Shown here one piece after another: positions 44,520-52,702 of a stretch of 64,000 nt of DNA. The notes under the pieces are model-generated. The model did no database searches, was not told where the DNA came from, and was given only the letters and a program-made list of their open reading frames with translations. Position numbers and translations under genes: made by a program. Origin of the DNA: JBGSQR01 sp964509295 (lineage in GTDB: Bacteria; Desulfobacterota; Desulfuromonadia; Geobacterales; Pseudopelobacteraceae); contig CAZDWS010000003.1 of assembly GCA_964509295.1 (NCBI GenBank), positions 124,001 through 188,000 of the forward strand, in the 5' to 3' direction. The first letter of the stretch is position 1, and every line of letters starts with the position of its first letter.

Positions 44520-45902
44520 TCAGGAGGTTCTCAGGAAGCGATTAACACAGTTTTTGCCTTTGCTCTTCCCCACGTACATGGCCTTGTCAGCCATTTCAAG
44601 CAGATCATTTTTAGAGACCGTATCTTCCGGGCAGCAGGAATAACCGATGCTGCATGTCAAACGGATACTATATCCCTCTGACGCCAGAAAATTATTTGCT
44701 TCTACTCTTTTCCGGATACGTTCAGCAACAACCAGGGCCTCTTCCGGCCGTGTTTCAACCAATACTATCGTATACTCGTCTCCACCGTAACGAATCACAA
44801 CATCCACGTCACGAACAGACTTTTTGAGCAGTGCCCCCATCTCTTTCAGCACCTTGCTGCCCACCAGATGGCCATGGGTGTCATTGACAAGCTTGAAACA
44901 GTCCAGATCAAGAAAGATGATCGCCAGATGCGAAGTATAACGTTCTACGCGTTTTAGCTCGCGCTCCAGAACAACTTCCAGATAACGATTATTGTACATT
45001 CCGCTCAGGTCATCTACAAATAGCATGTCCTTGGCGTGATTGAACTTTTGGGCATTGTCAAAGGCTCTTACGGATTGCTCAAGAAGAAACATGACGTTTT
45101 TACTCTTCGGTTCAAAATCCGGCAGATCAGCATCAACATCGTTAAAAGCCGCAACCAGACCAATCAACGCACCTTTATTGCGAACAAAAACCAGGTAAGC
45201 CTGGTTGACTCCGGATTGACTTACTTCGACCTCAGAATCCTGCTGCTTGGCAAAAACTATTTTTTGAACCGCTTTGGACTTTTTCAGATCTTTGCCAAGA
45301 AATGGCAGAATCATATTGTGCAAAATAAATGCAACAGGATTGGACAGCCCTTTGACATCTTTCAGTTCAAGGCCGTTTTCAGTTACAAACAACCCTATTC
45401 CCCGACTGACTCCAATTTCACGAACAATTGCTTCCAATGTGAGATGACAGATCCGTTCCAGATCAAGACAGCCGGATATATTCTGACTGGTCTGAAACAG
45501 GTTGAGCATATTCTTGAGTTCTTCATTTTCATCAAGGATTCTGCGTTTTTCAAGACACTGGGCAACAGAATGCAGGAATTCGTCAGAGTTTACAGGTTTG
45601 ACCAGATAATCATGAACACCATGCTTGAGGGCATAGATGGCAGATTCCATATTGGCATTACCGGTAACCATGATAACGTCAATTGTTGAGTCTTTCTCCT
45701 TAACCTTGGAGAGAATCTCCATACCACTGATATCAGGCATGACCAGATCGGTTATAACGAGACCGTACTGATTGGCGGAGATCATCTCAAGACCTTCGGC
45801 ACCATCAGCAGCGCAATCAACATCATAGCCCTGAGACTTTAGTAGGCCAGAGAACATGTCCCTGAAAAACCGGTCATCTTCGACAATCAGAATTTTGTCC
45901 AT
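44520..45902 (-). CDS. Response regulator diguanylate cyclase (receiver-GGDEF)
   Basis: 460 residues: receiver domain 1-120 with E8/D9/D10 region, phospho-acceptor D52 (V-I-T-D-L-V) and K in V-K-P-V; a middle region of about 165 residues with GAF-like character; GGDEF domain from about 300. The active site reads G-G-D-E-Y and the product-inhibition site R-D-V-D lies 5 residues upstream, so it should make c-di-GMP under feedback control. I chose the ATG at 45902, which gives the family start M-D-K-I-L-I-V-E-D-D; a TTG six codons upstream is open. The kinase partner is not adjacent. Confidence 0.87.
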   Translation of the reverse strand: MDKILIVEDDRFFRDMFSGLLKSQGYDVDCAADGAEGLEMISANQYGLVITDLVMPDISGMEILSKVKEKDSTIDVIMVTGNANMESAIYALKHGVHDYLVKPVNSDEFLHSVAQCLEKRRILDENEELKNMLNLFQTSQNISGCLDLERICHLTLEAIVREIGVSRGIGLFVTENGLELKDVKGLSNPVAFILHNMILPFLGKDLKKSKAVQKIVFAKQQDSEVEVSQSGVNQAYLVFVRNKGALIGLVAAFNDVDADLPDFEPKSKNVMFLLEQSVRAFDNAQKFNHAKDMLFVDDLSGMYNNRYLEVVLERELKRVERYTSHLAIIFLDLDCFKLVNDTHGHLVGSKVLKEMGALLKKSVRDVDVVIRYGGDEYTIVLVETRPEEALVVAERIRKRVEANNFLASEGYSIRLTCSIGYSCCPEDTVSKNDLLEMADKAMYVGKSKGKNCVNRFLRTS

Positions 45903-45998
45903 AGTCGAAACAAGCCTCAACTTGAAATAGTTTACGAGTTGGAAACGAAATAGTAGTTCTAATTATTTACAGCATTTACGGCTACAGGTCAAACAGCT

Positions 45999-48422
45999 TT
46001 ATTTTTTACCAATCTTAACACGATCTGAATGCGTGATAACATTCCAACTCTTTCCATCACTTGACAAGTCAATTGTACCATCATTATCTGTCCGGTATAC
46101 ATGTATACCTCGTTTTTCAAGCTGGTTAACCGTATCCTGCGAAGGTAAACCAAAACTGTTTCCCTTTCCGGCCGAAATAAGTGCGACCTGAGGATCTACA
46201 CGCTCCAAAAAATCAGGCAGGGTTGAATATCGGCTGCCATGATGCCCGACCTTCAGTACTGTAGACTTGATACTCCGCTTTTCATTCAATATGCGTTGTT
46301 CCGTAGCAAAGCCAGCATCGGCAGTAAATAATATATTAACCTCTCCAAAGTTAATACTGAACACAAGAGACTCTTCGTTCAGGTCAACATCGTCAGAAGC
46401 TTTTTTTACCGAAGGCGAATGAACTGTCATCAAAACACCTTCCGCCAGTTTAAAACTGTCGCCTGCTGCAAATTGACGTATGGGTATGTGCTGTTCCGCC
46501 AGATTACTGCACAGCTGTTCATATTGTCTGCCATAACCACCCGAAACAGGTTCCATGAATTCGCCGACCGGAATCATTCTGGCAGTAAAAGACAATCCAC
46601 CGATATGATCCGGGTGGCTGTGTGTCATGACCATTCGATCAATACGCTTAATCCTCATCTTATTTAGAGCCGGTACCAGTAAACGTTCACCAAAATCCCG
46701 ACCATTATCATTGAGATACCCGCCACCGTCCACAAGCATGGTCGTACCATCCGGCATCCGCAGCAGTATGGATTCCCCCTGCCCGACACTGAGCATAGTG
46801 ACATGCAGTTTTCCGTCTGAGAGTTGAGGCGTCGCCAGGTGAACAGCTATTGCCAATAAGGGCAGCAACAGACAAAGAGACTTCTTGAAACGGGTATTTA
46901 AATCAAAGGTCAAAATTAACATGACCGCTAAAAAAATCAACATATCCAGTCCCGTAATACCATGGAAACCGACCACCGGAACCTGTGCAAACAGGTTAAT
47001 CAGCCAATTTGAAATCTGCACTATTTTTGCCGTAATCCATAGAAGGATATGGGCAATCGGTGGAAACAGGTAAACAAACGGCAAAGCACAGAAACCGGTC
47101 AGAACGGCGCCATAGCCCAAAAGCGGAACAATTATGAAATTAGTAAATATTCCATTCAAAGAAACCTGGTTAAAATAGTACAACACCGGAACCACAGTGG
47201 CTGCAACAGCAGCCAGCGAAGTCAGAGTAAACTGAACCAGCATACGAATCGTTTTATTTTCAATTTTTCCAAACCTGCTCATTATAGGCATAACGACAAC
47301 CGTTATCCCCCACAGGGCCAGAAAGGAAAGTTGAAAAGACAAATCAAACAAGGTTGGCGGATTCAGGACAACCAGCAGTAAGGCGGACAATAGGAGTACA
47401 TTGACAGGATCACTCTCTCTTTCCACATACAGCGCAACAACAAAAGCAGCCAACATAATTACAGAACGAGCCGTGGCAGGTGCTGAACCGGTCAAGAGCA
47501 GATACAAGATCATGGCCGGCAGGGCCAGCAGTAAGACCATTCTTCTTAAATTGAACCTGAGTGCCAGATATTCAAATCGTGTAGTAATAAGCAATGAAAT
47601 CTGGACAATGAAAACTGCTATGATCCCGATGTGAAAACCGGAAATGGAAAGGATGTGGTTGACACCGGACCTGGTATAGGCATCGGCCAAAGTTACTGGA
47701 ATTCTCTTTTGATCGCCAATCAGCAGTGCCGTAACTACAGATGAAATATTTTCATCCGGTATTGACGCGCGGATAAAGTTACCGAGTCTGAGAGCAATCA
47801 GATCAGCACGGCGCAATAAAGAATCCTCCGCCCCACCCCTCATCAACACTATATCTTCGGAGCTATCAACTCTTCCCGTAGCAGCTATTTTACGAAAAGC
47901 CAGAAAGCGGGGATAGTCAAACTCACCCGGCAGACCAAGTTTATGGGGAACTGTAATGCGGGTTAAAAATCTGATTTTATCCCCTCGCGAAAAAGCGGCT
48001 TCGCCATTTGAGAGATAGATCATCAGATTACCGCTGGCAAGACTCATGGTTCTCTCGCTGGCAACTCCCTCCACCCGCAGAACAAAGCTTCCTGACAGTC
48101 CTTCCTGATTTACTGTTGTAACAGGCCGCGAGATTATTACGCCCTGAACAATTACCGGAGTTCGTGAAACATGATTGATAATTGAATCGGAAAATAAAAC
48201 CGGAGATTTCCAATGGGACAAGGCGGTTAGGCCACAAACAAGAAAAAAACAGATATTACACAGATTAAACAGATTGCGATTGGTAATAAAACAGCAGATA
48301 ACAAGGCAGGCCAAAACTGTCAATACGGCGGAAAACGGCAACAGAAATCCGAAAGAGTCTGACAGAACCAGACCAGTTGCCAGTGAAATAAAAGGAATCA
48401 GAAGCGGGTGCTTCCTTTCCAA
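45999..48422 (-). CDS. comEC: DNA internalization protein ComEC/Rec2
   Basis: Inner membrane channel for DNA uptake, 807 residues. N-terminal DUF4131/OB region, the Competence domain with many membrane segments (S-G-V-N-H-I-L-S-I-S-G-F-H-I-G near residue 255), and a C-terminal metallo-beta-lactamase domain with T-H-S-H-P-D-H-I-G-G and K-V-G-H-H-G-S-R-Y-S-T. The start is a TTG with GGAG 7 bases upstream. With type IV pili it suggests natural transformation potential, although many relatives keep comEC without known competence. Confidence 0.92.
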   Translation of the reverse strand: MERKHPLLIPFISLATGLVLSDSFGFLLPFSAVLTVLACLVICCFITNRNLFNLCNICFFLVCGLTALSHWKSPVLFSDSIINHVSRTPVIVQGVIISRPVTTVNQEGLSGSFVLRVEGVASERTMSLASGNLMIYLSNGEAAFSRGDKIRFLTRITVPHKLGLPGEFDYPRFLAFRKIAATGRVDSSEDIVLMRGGAEDSLLRRADLIALRLGNFIRASIPDENISSVVTALLIGDQKRIPVTLADAYTRSGVNHILSISGFHIGIIAVFIVQISLLITTRFEYLALRFNLRRMVLLLALPAMILYLLLTGSAPATARSVIMLAAFVVALYVERESDPVNVLLLSALLLVVLNPPTLFDLSFQLSFLALWGITVVVMPIMSRFGKIENKTIRMLVQFTLTSLAAVAATVVPVLYYFNQVSLNGIFTNFIIVPLLGYGAVLTGFCALPFVYLFPPIAHILLWITAKIVQISNWLINLFAQVPVVGFHGITGLDMLIFLAVMLILTFDLNTRFKKSLCLLLPLLAIAVHLATPQLSDGKLHVTMLSVGQGESILLRMPDGTTMLVDGGGYLNDNGRDFGERLLVPALNKMRIKRIDRMVMTHSHPDHIGGLSFTARMIPVGEFMEPVSGGYGRQYEQLCSNLAEQHIPIRQFAAGDSFKLAEGVLMTVHSPSVKKASDDVDLNEESLVFSINFGEVNILFTADAGFATEQRILNEKRSIKSTVLKVGHHGSRYSTLPDFLERVDPQVALISAGKGNSFGLPSQDTVNQLEKRGIHVYRTDNDGTIDLSSDGKSWNVITHSDRVKIGKK

Positions 48423-48458
48423 AATGTCTCCTTCCTGATCCAGGTATTATGTGATCAC

Positions 48459-48495
48459 AAAAAAGCGGGGAGCGAAAATAATATCCGCTCCCCCT
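48459..48495 (-). terminator. Intrinsic terminator after the acidic protein gene
   Basis: On the minus strand ggggagcg pairs with cgctcccc around an AT-rich loop, followed by GC and six T residues. It lies about 40 bases beyond the stop at 48533 and ends the fbp-acidic protein unit, just before comEC. Confidence 0.8.
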
Positions 48496-48532
48496 TAAAA
48501 TATCTATTCAAGTGATGGTGAAACAGTAACAA

Positions 48533-48835
48533 TTAAACATCTTCCTCTTCATCACTAAAATCATCACCGCCAGCTACATCATCTAAACCGTATCCTGCCA
48601 GTTCATCATCATCCAGATCATCATCTGAAATATTTATCCTGGAACAGGCGTCTTCATCAGCAATCTTTTCAAAGCGGGTCAAAAGCTCATCATTTGTACA
48701 AAAATTGGTGTTTTTGAATTTGCATCTATCAAGATCGCAGAGATCAAACAACTGAATTTCACTGCAGAGACGACGGACCGGCTCTGCGACAATTTCTAAG
48801 CTTTCATCATTATCATCTAACAATATCTTTGACAT
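48533..48835 (-). CDS. Small acidic four-cysteine protein
   Basis: Unknown protein of 100 residues. The N-terminal half has four cysteines spaced C-x8-C-x4-C-x6-C (L-C-S-E-I, F-D-L-C-D, R-C-K-F, F-C-T-N), a possible metal site; the C-terminal 40 residues are almost all Asp/Glu/Gly and should be disordered. I chose the ATG at 48835, 8 bases past the fbp stop with AGG 8 bases upstream; an ATG at 48853 would overlap fbp. Cotranscribed with fbp. Function unknown. Confidence 0.65.
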   Translation of the reverse strand: MSKILLDDNDESLEIVAEPVRRLCSEIQLFDLCDLDRCKFKNTNFCTNDELLTRFEKIADEDACSRINISDDDLDDDELAGYGLDDVAGGDDFSDEEEDV

Positions 48836-48842
48836 AATCGAC

Positions 48843-49787
48843 CTAACATTCACCTTTCAAGAACTGACCGGCTTTGGCAACATCTTCCTTACAACCGATA
48901 TAAACAGGACAACGCTGATCAAGGCCCTCCGGGTTCACATCCAGGATTCGTACATCACCGTTGGTGGCCGAACCGCCAGCCTGTTCAATCAGGAAAGCCA
49001 TGGGGTTAAGTTCAAACAGCAAACGCAACTTACCTACCGGTGCATCTTCCAGGGCCGGATACATAAATACGCCTTTACCCTTCATCAGTATCTGGTTTAT
49101 ATCCGGAACAAATCCGCCGGAATAACGCAGCTTGGACCCCTTATCCTCAAGATAGCGGATAAAGTTTTCGTTTTCCGGTGAATATTTTTTACGCAGGCCG
49201 CCCGGAGAATAGATATCGCCTGAAGGCTTCATACGTACGTTTTCCCTGGTCAGGGTATATTCCATCAACTGGTTCATGGTGAACTCGTAGACCCCTTTTC
49301 CAACCGAGTAGACAAGCGATACTCGAGGTCCGTAAAGAATATACATGGCCCCGACCATGTTGCGTCCTGGCTGCAGCAAATCACAGCCCTGATAAATGCC
49401 CACAATCGTTCCTACGGCAAGATTCACATCAACCAGTGACGATCCATCCAGAGGATCATAGGCAACCGAGAACATGCCCTGTGGATTACTTGTAACTTCA
49501 AAAATTTCATCCATCTCTTCGGAAGCGATATTGCAGACAACGCCGGAATGAATCAGCCTTTTACGCATGATACGGTCAGACAGGACGTCCAGCGCCAGCT
49601 GCTCTTCTCCGTAAAGGTTTGACGTACCGGCCACACCCAGATCACCGGTGCGGATGGCGTTAATAACATATTTGCTGGCCTCAGCGATCTCACAGATCAG
49701 ATGCACCATATTATCGCTGATATTCTGACTGCGCAGGTGCTGTCGCAAGTCAACCTGGAATTTTGTTTTACCCGGTTCAGTAGGCAT
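48843..49787 (-). CDS. fbp: Fructose-1,6-bisphosphatase class I
   Basis: Gluconeogenic phosphatase of 314 residues. Metal site E-E-M-D near residue 105, then D-P-L-D-G-S-S near 130 (the sugar phosphatase motif), and substrate-binding R-Y-S-G-G-F-V-P-D and K-L-R-L-L-F-E-L-N-P-M-A. I chose the ATG at 49787 because GGAGG lies 6 bases upstream; a GTG at 49799 is earlier. With eno, pgi and the oxidative pentose genes in the same window, it shows a complete sugar phosphate route for biosynthesis. Confidence 0.94.
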   Translation of the reverse strand: MPTEPGKTKFQVDLRQHLRSQNISDNMVHLICEIAEASKYVINAIRTGDLGVAGTSNLYGEEQLALDVLSDRIMRKRLIHSGVVCNIASEEMDEIFEVTSNPQGMFSVAYDPLDGSSLVDVNLAVGTIVGIYQGCDLLQPGRNMVGAMYILYGPRVSLVYSVGKGVYEFTMNQLMEYTLTRENVRMKPSGDIYSPGGLRKKYSPENENFIRYLEDKGSKLRYSGGFVPDINQILMKGKGVFMYPALEDAPVGKLRLLFELNPMAFLIEQAGGSATNGDVRILDVNPEGLDQRCPVYIGCKEDVAKAGQFLKGEC

Positions 49788-49834
49788 TGCTTCCTCCACT
49801 ATGAGTTATTATTGCTGCTTGCTTCAGTTTCTGA

Positions 49835-49863
49835 ACAATATCCCAAAACAGTTGTATTGGCAA
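49835..49863 (-). promoter_or_regulatory. Sigma-70 promoter of fbp
   Basis: On the minus strand TTGCCA (49858-49863) and TATTGT (49835-49840) with 17 bases between. Predicted start near 49828, a leader of about 40 bases. Confidence 0.6.
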
Positions 49864-50039
49864 GACAGGCGAAAATAAAAAGTAAATTATTTTTCAGGAT
49901 GCTCCTTTAAACAACATTTTAATTTTCATGAGCCGAATAAAAAATATTAATCAGCACACAATAAACTATACCAATAATTATATTTTATGCTAATTATTCA
50001 CAACTATTTTTGGGCAATAAATACCATCTTGGAGGAGTT

Positions 50040-52559
50040 ATGTACGATCTGTTTGCCCTGTTGAGCTGGCTTGGAAAACATTCCCAGTATCTGTTTCTGC
50101 TTGCCGGTGCAGGTTTGCTGGTCTGGAACTCTGTTGTTATCGTTGGCGGCAATGAAATTGCCCTGATTGAACGTCGCTGGTTCGGCAATAAAATGCCGCA
50201 GGGTCGTGTTGTGGCACTTGGCAATGAGGTTGGTATTCAGGCACGTACCCTTGGACCTGGCCTGCATTTCCTGATTCCGTTCATCTACAAAGCCAGCAAG
50301 AGTGTTTTTACTGAGATACTTGAAAACGAGATCGGCCTGATCGAATCCGTTGATGGCTCTTCAATCCCGTCCGGCAGAATTTTTGCCGCAGTTGTTGCCG
50401 GACACAACTCATTTCAGGACGGTGAAGCCTTTATCAAAAACGGCGGGCAGAAAGGTCCACAAATCGAGATCCTGCCTCCTGGTAAATACCGCATCAATCC
50501 TTACCTGTTCAAGCTGACCAAAGGCAATGTCACCGAGATCAAGGATTTCGAGATCGGCATAGTTGAATCAGTTGATGGTGTGGCCATCCCGGAAGGTCGC
50601 ATTTTTGCCCAGGCTGTTGAAGGGCACTCCTCTTTCCAGAATGGTGATGCCTTTATCAACAGTGGCGGGCAGAAAGGCCCACAGATTGAAATCATCCCAC
50701 CAGGTAACTACCGTATCAACCCGTACCTGTTTAAAGTCACCAAAAGTTCGGCAACAAAAATCAGTGAAGGTGAAATCGGTCTGGTGGAGTCAGCTGACGG
50801 TTCGGCAATCCCTGCCGGTCGCATTTTTGCCAATGTGGTACCGGGTCATAACTCTTTCCAGTCCGGCCAGGACTTTATCAAAAACGGCGGACAGAAAGGC
50901 CCTCAGACAGAAATACTGCCACCGGGTGTCTACCGTATCCACCCTAACCTGTTCAAAGTCACCAAGGCAGCGGCTGTGATCATTGCCAAGGGCGAAGTCG
51001 GCATGGTTACGGCTCAGGACGGCGCACCGATCCCCATGGGTCGACTGCTGGCCCAGAGCGTGCCGGATCATTCTAATTATGAAAGCGGTGAGACCTTCCT
51101 GAAAAACGGCGGCCAAAAAGGCCCGCAGATCGACATCCTGCTACCAGGTACCTATCGTATCAACCTGAATCTGTTCAATATTCAGATAGCTCCTGCAGCC
51201 GTCATTGAAGCCAACAAAATAGGTCTTGTAACAGCACTGGATGGTATTCCATTGCCTGATCGCGAATACGTCGCCTCTCCAATCACCGGACACAACGACT
51301 ATCAGGATGGCTCAGCCTTTTTGACAAAACTCGGCCAACGCGGACCACAACTTGATGTTCTACGCCCGGGTACCTATTACATCAACCCGTTCATGTTCAG
51401 TGTTGCCATAGACGAAGTAGCGGTTATTGAGCGAGGTCAGGTCGGCGTAATCGTATCCAACGTTGGAGAAGACCCCACTGAAGAGATGAAAAAACGCCTC
51501 GGTTCTTCCCAGACCGGCGCTTCCATAGAGGAAGGCAAAGAGAAATACGTTGTGCCAAAGGGTTTCCGGGGCATCCAGGAAGAAGTTGCAGGACCGGGAC
51601 GCTATTACCTGAACCGTCGCGCTTTCATGGCCTACATTATTGATACGACCAACATTACCATCGACTGGGACGACCAGGCCGATACCCGTTTCGATCAACT
51701 GACCGTCATTTCAAAAGATGGCTTCCCGATCCAGGTGGCTGTCAAAGTTGTTATCCGTGTCCGGCCAGATCAGGCACCGTACATGGTCGCCAAAGTCGGT
51801 TCCATCGACAACCTAATTCAGCACGTCATCCACCCCATGATTGACTCATCTTTCCGTAATCAGGCATCAACCGCATCGGCCATGAACTTCCTGCAAAGCC
51901 GTTCGGAAGAACAGGCCAAAGCAGAATCCCGCGCCAGGATCGATCTGGAAAAATACCACGTAGAATGCGTATCGGTACTGATCTGCCAGATCAAACTGCC
52001 GGAAGACCTGATGCAGACCCAGACCAAACGTATCATCGCTGAACAGCAGCAGGAAATGTACAAGATGGAGCAAAAATCACAAGCAGAACGAACGGAAATG
52101 GAGAAAATGCGCGCCACAGCTGACCAGCAGCCGACCCTGGTTGCTTCTGAAATTGCCGTAAAAGTTGCCACCCAAAAGAAAACCGAGATGATCACGCTTG
52201 CTGAAGGTTCGGCAGAAGCCAAAGCATTGGAAGGTACTGGTGAAGGCAAACGTCTGAAAGCTATTGGCGACGGTGAAGCATCCAAAATCGCCGCCATCGG
52301 TGAAGCTACAGCCCAGGCTTACAGCAAGCAGCAGGAGGCAATTGGTGAAGAAGCAATCAAGCAGATCAAGATTGTTGAGCTGATTGCAGCTGCCATAGAA
52401 AACGGTAAGATCAAGATTGTACCGGACGTGCTGGTAACAGGTGGCGGAACTGCCGGTGATGGATTAATGGGACAGTTGACCAGGTTGCTGCCGGGGATTG
52501 ATTTGAGCGGGTTGTTGAAGAAGTCGGTGGTTGCACCGGAAATCCGCGAGCAGGGATAG
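50040..52559 (+). CDS. SPFH/band 7 protein with five 74-residue tandem repeats
   Basis: 839 residues. One membrane segment (about 17-36), a degenerate repeat (38-96), then five tandem units of exactly 74 residues starting at 97, 171, 245, 319 and 393. The pattern is E-I-G-L-V-E-S-x-D-G, then I-P-x-G-R-I-F-A, G-H-N-S-F-Q, N-G-G-Q-K-G-P-Q, and P-P-G-x-Y-R-I-N-P-x-L-F. A degenerate seventh unit (467 on) runs into an SPFH domain (about 540-660), followed by a long A/E/K-rich helix (660-785) and a Gly-containing tail. SPFH proteins (flotillin, HflK/C, stomatin) form membrane-bound rings or cages. The order repeats-SPFH-helix matches major vault protein. The ATG has ggaggag 2 bases upstream; an in-frame TTG at 50010 is unlikely. 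No NfeD or protease partner is adjacent. Confidence 0.85.
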   Translation: MYDLFALLSWLGKHSQYLFLLAGAGLLVWNSVVIVGGNEIALIERRWFGNKMPQGRVVALGNEVGIQARTLGPGLHFLIPFIYKASKSVFTEILENEIGLIESVDGSSIPSGRIFAAVVAGHNSFQDGEAFIKNGGQKGPQIEILPPGKYRINPYLFKLTKGNVTEIKDFEIGIVESVDGVAIPEGRIFAQAVEGHSSFQNGDAFINSGGQKGPQIEIIPPGNYRINPYLFKVTKSSATKISEGEIGLVESADGSAIPAGRIFANVVPGHNSFQSGQDFIKNGGQKGPQTEILPPGVYRIHPNLFKVTKAAAVIIAKGEVGMVTAQDGAPIPMGRLLAQSVPDHSNYESGETFLKNGGQKGPQIDILLPGTYRINLNLFNIQIAPAAVIEANKIGLVTALDGIPLPDREYVASPITGHNDYQDGSAFLTKLGQRGPQLDVLRPGTYYINPFMFSVAIDEVAVIERGQVGVIVSNVGEDPTEEMKKRLGSSQTGASIEEGKEKYVVPKGFRGIQEEVAGPGRYYLNRRAFMAYIIDTTNITIDWDDQADTRFDQLTVISKDGFPIQVAVKVVIRVRPDQAPYMVAKVGSIDNLIQHVIHPMIDSSFRNQASTASAMNFLQSRSEEQAKAESRARIDLEKYHVECVSVLICQIKLPEDLMQTQTKRIIAEQQQEMYKMEQKSQAERTEMEKMRATADQQPTLVASEIAVKVATQKKTEMITLAEGSAEAKALEGTGEGKRLKAIGDGEASKIAAIGEATAQAYSKQQEAIGEEAIKQIKIVELIAAAIENGKIKIVPDVLVTGGGTAGDGLMGQLTRLLPGIDLSGLLKKSVVAPEIREQG
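50328..51437 (+). repeat. Five coding tandem repeats of 222 bases
   Basis: Units start at 50328, 50550, 50772, 50994 and 51216 with no length change, encoding the 74-residue repeats of the SPFH protein. Units differ at many third-codon positions while the protein pattern is kept (for example the aacggcgggcagaaaggtcc core is spelled differently each time), so the duplications are old and held by selection on the protein. Confidence 0.93.
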
Positions 52560-52648
52560 AAAAACATTTACCTGTAGTAAAAGAAACAAAAAGCTAAAGC
52601 AAAATCTTAAAAATCTAAGTGGTGTAGAATTGTTTTACAGGAGATTTT

Positions 52649-52702
52649 ATGACGTTTTTTACCACCGTTCTCGGTGTATTTTACTTCAGGAGGAAAACGT
52701 GA
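52649..52702 (+). CDS. 17-codon ORF coupled to the lipoprotein start
   Basis: A short ORF (M-T-F-F-T-T-V-L-G-V-F-Y-F-R-R-K-T) with aggag 5 bases before its ATG. Its TGA overlaps the GTG of the next gene (GTGA), and its codons for R-R (agg agg) form that gene's ribosome-binding site. Ribosomes finishing this ORF would therefore sit on the downstream start. It may be a leader peptide for translational coupling or a small hydrophobic protein; chance cannot be excluded for so short a frame. Confidence 0.45.
   Translation: MTFFTTVLGVFYFRRKT

Noticed and set aside
45036..45689. A 217-codon plus-strand frame inside the GGDEF regulator gene
   Set aside because: Antisense to a well-supported gene, and its translation has no domain features.
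50328..51437. Possible CRISPR or satellite repeat array
   Set aside because: The periodicity is 222 bases, in frame, with the protein pattern conserved and synonymous drift; it is coding.
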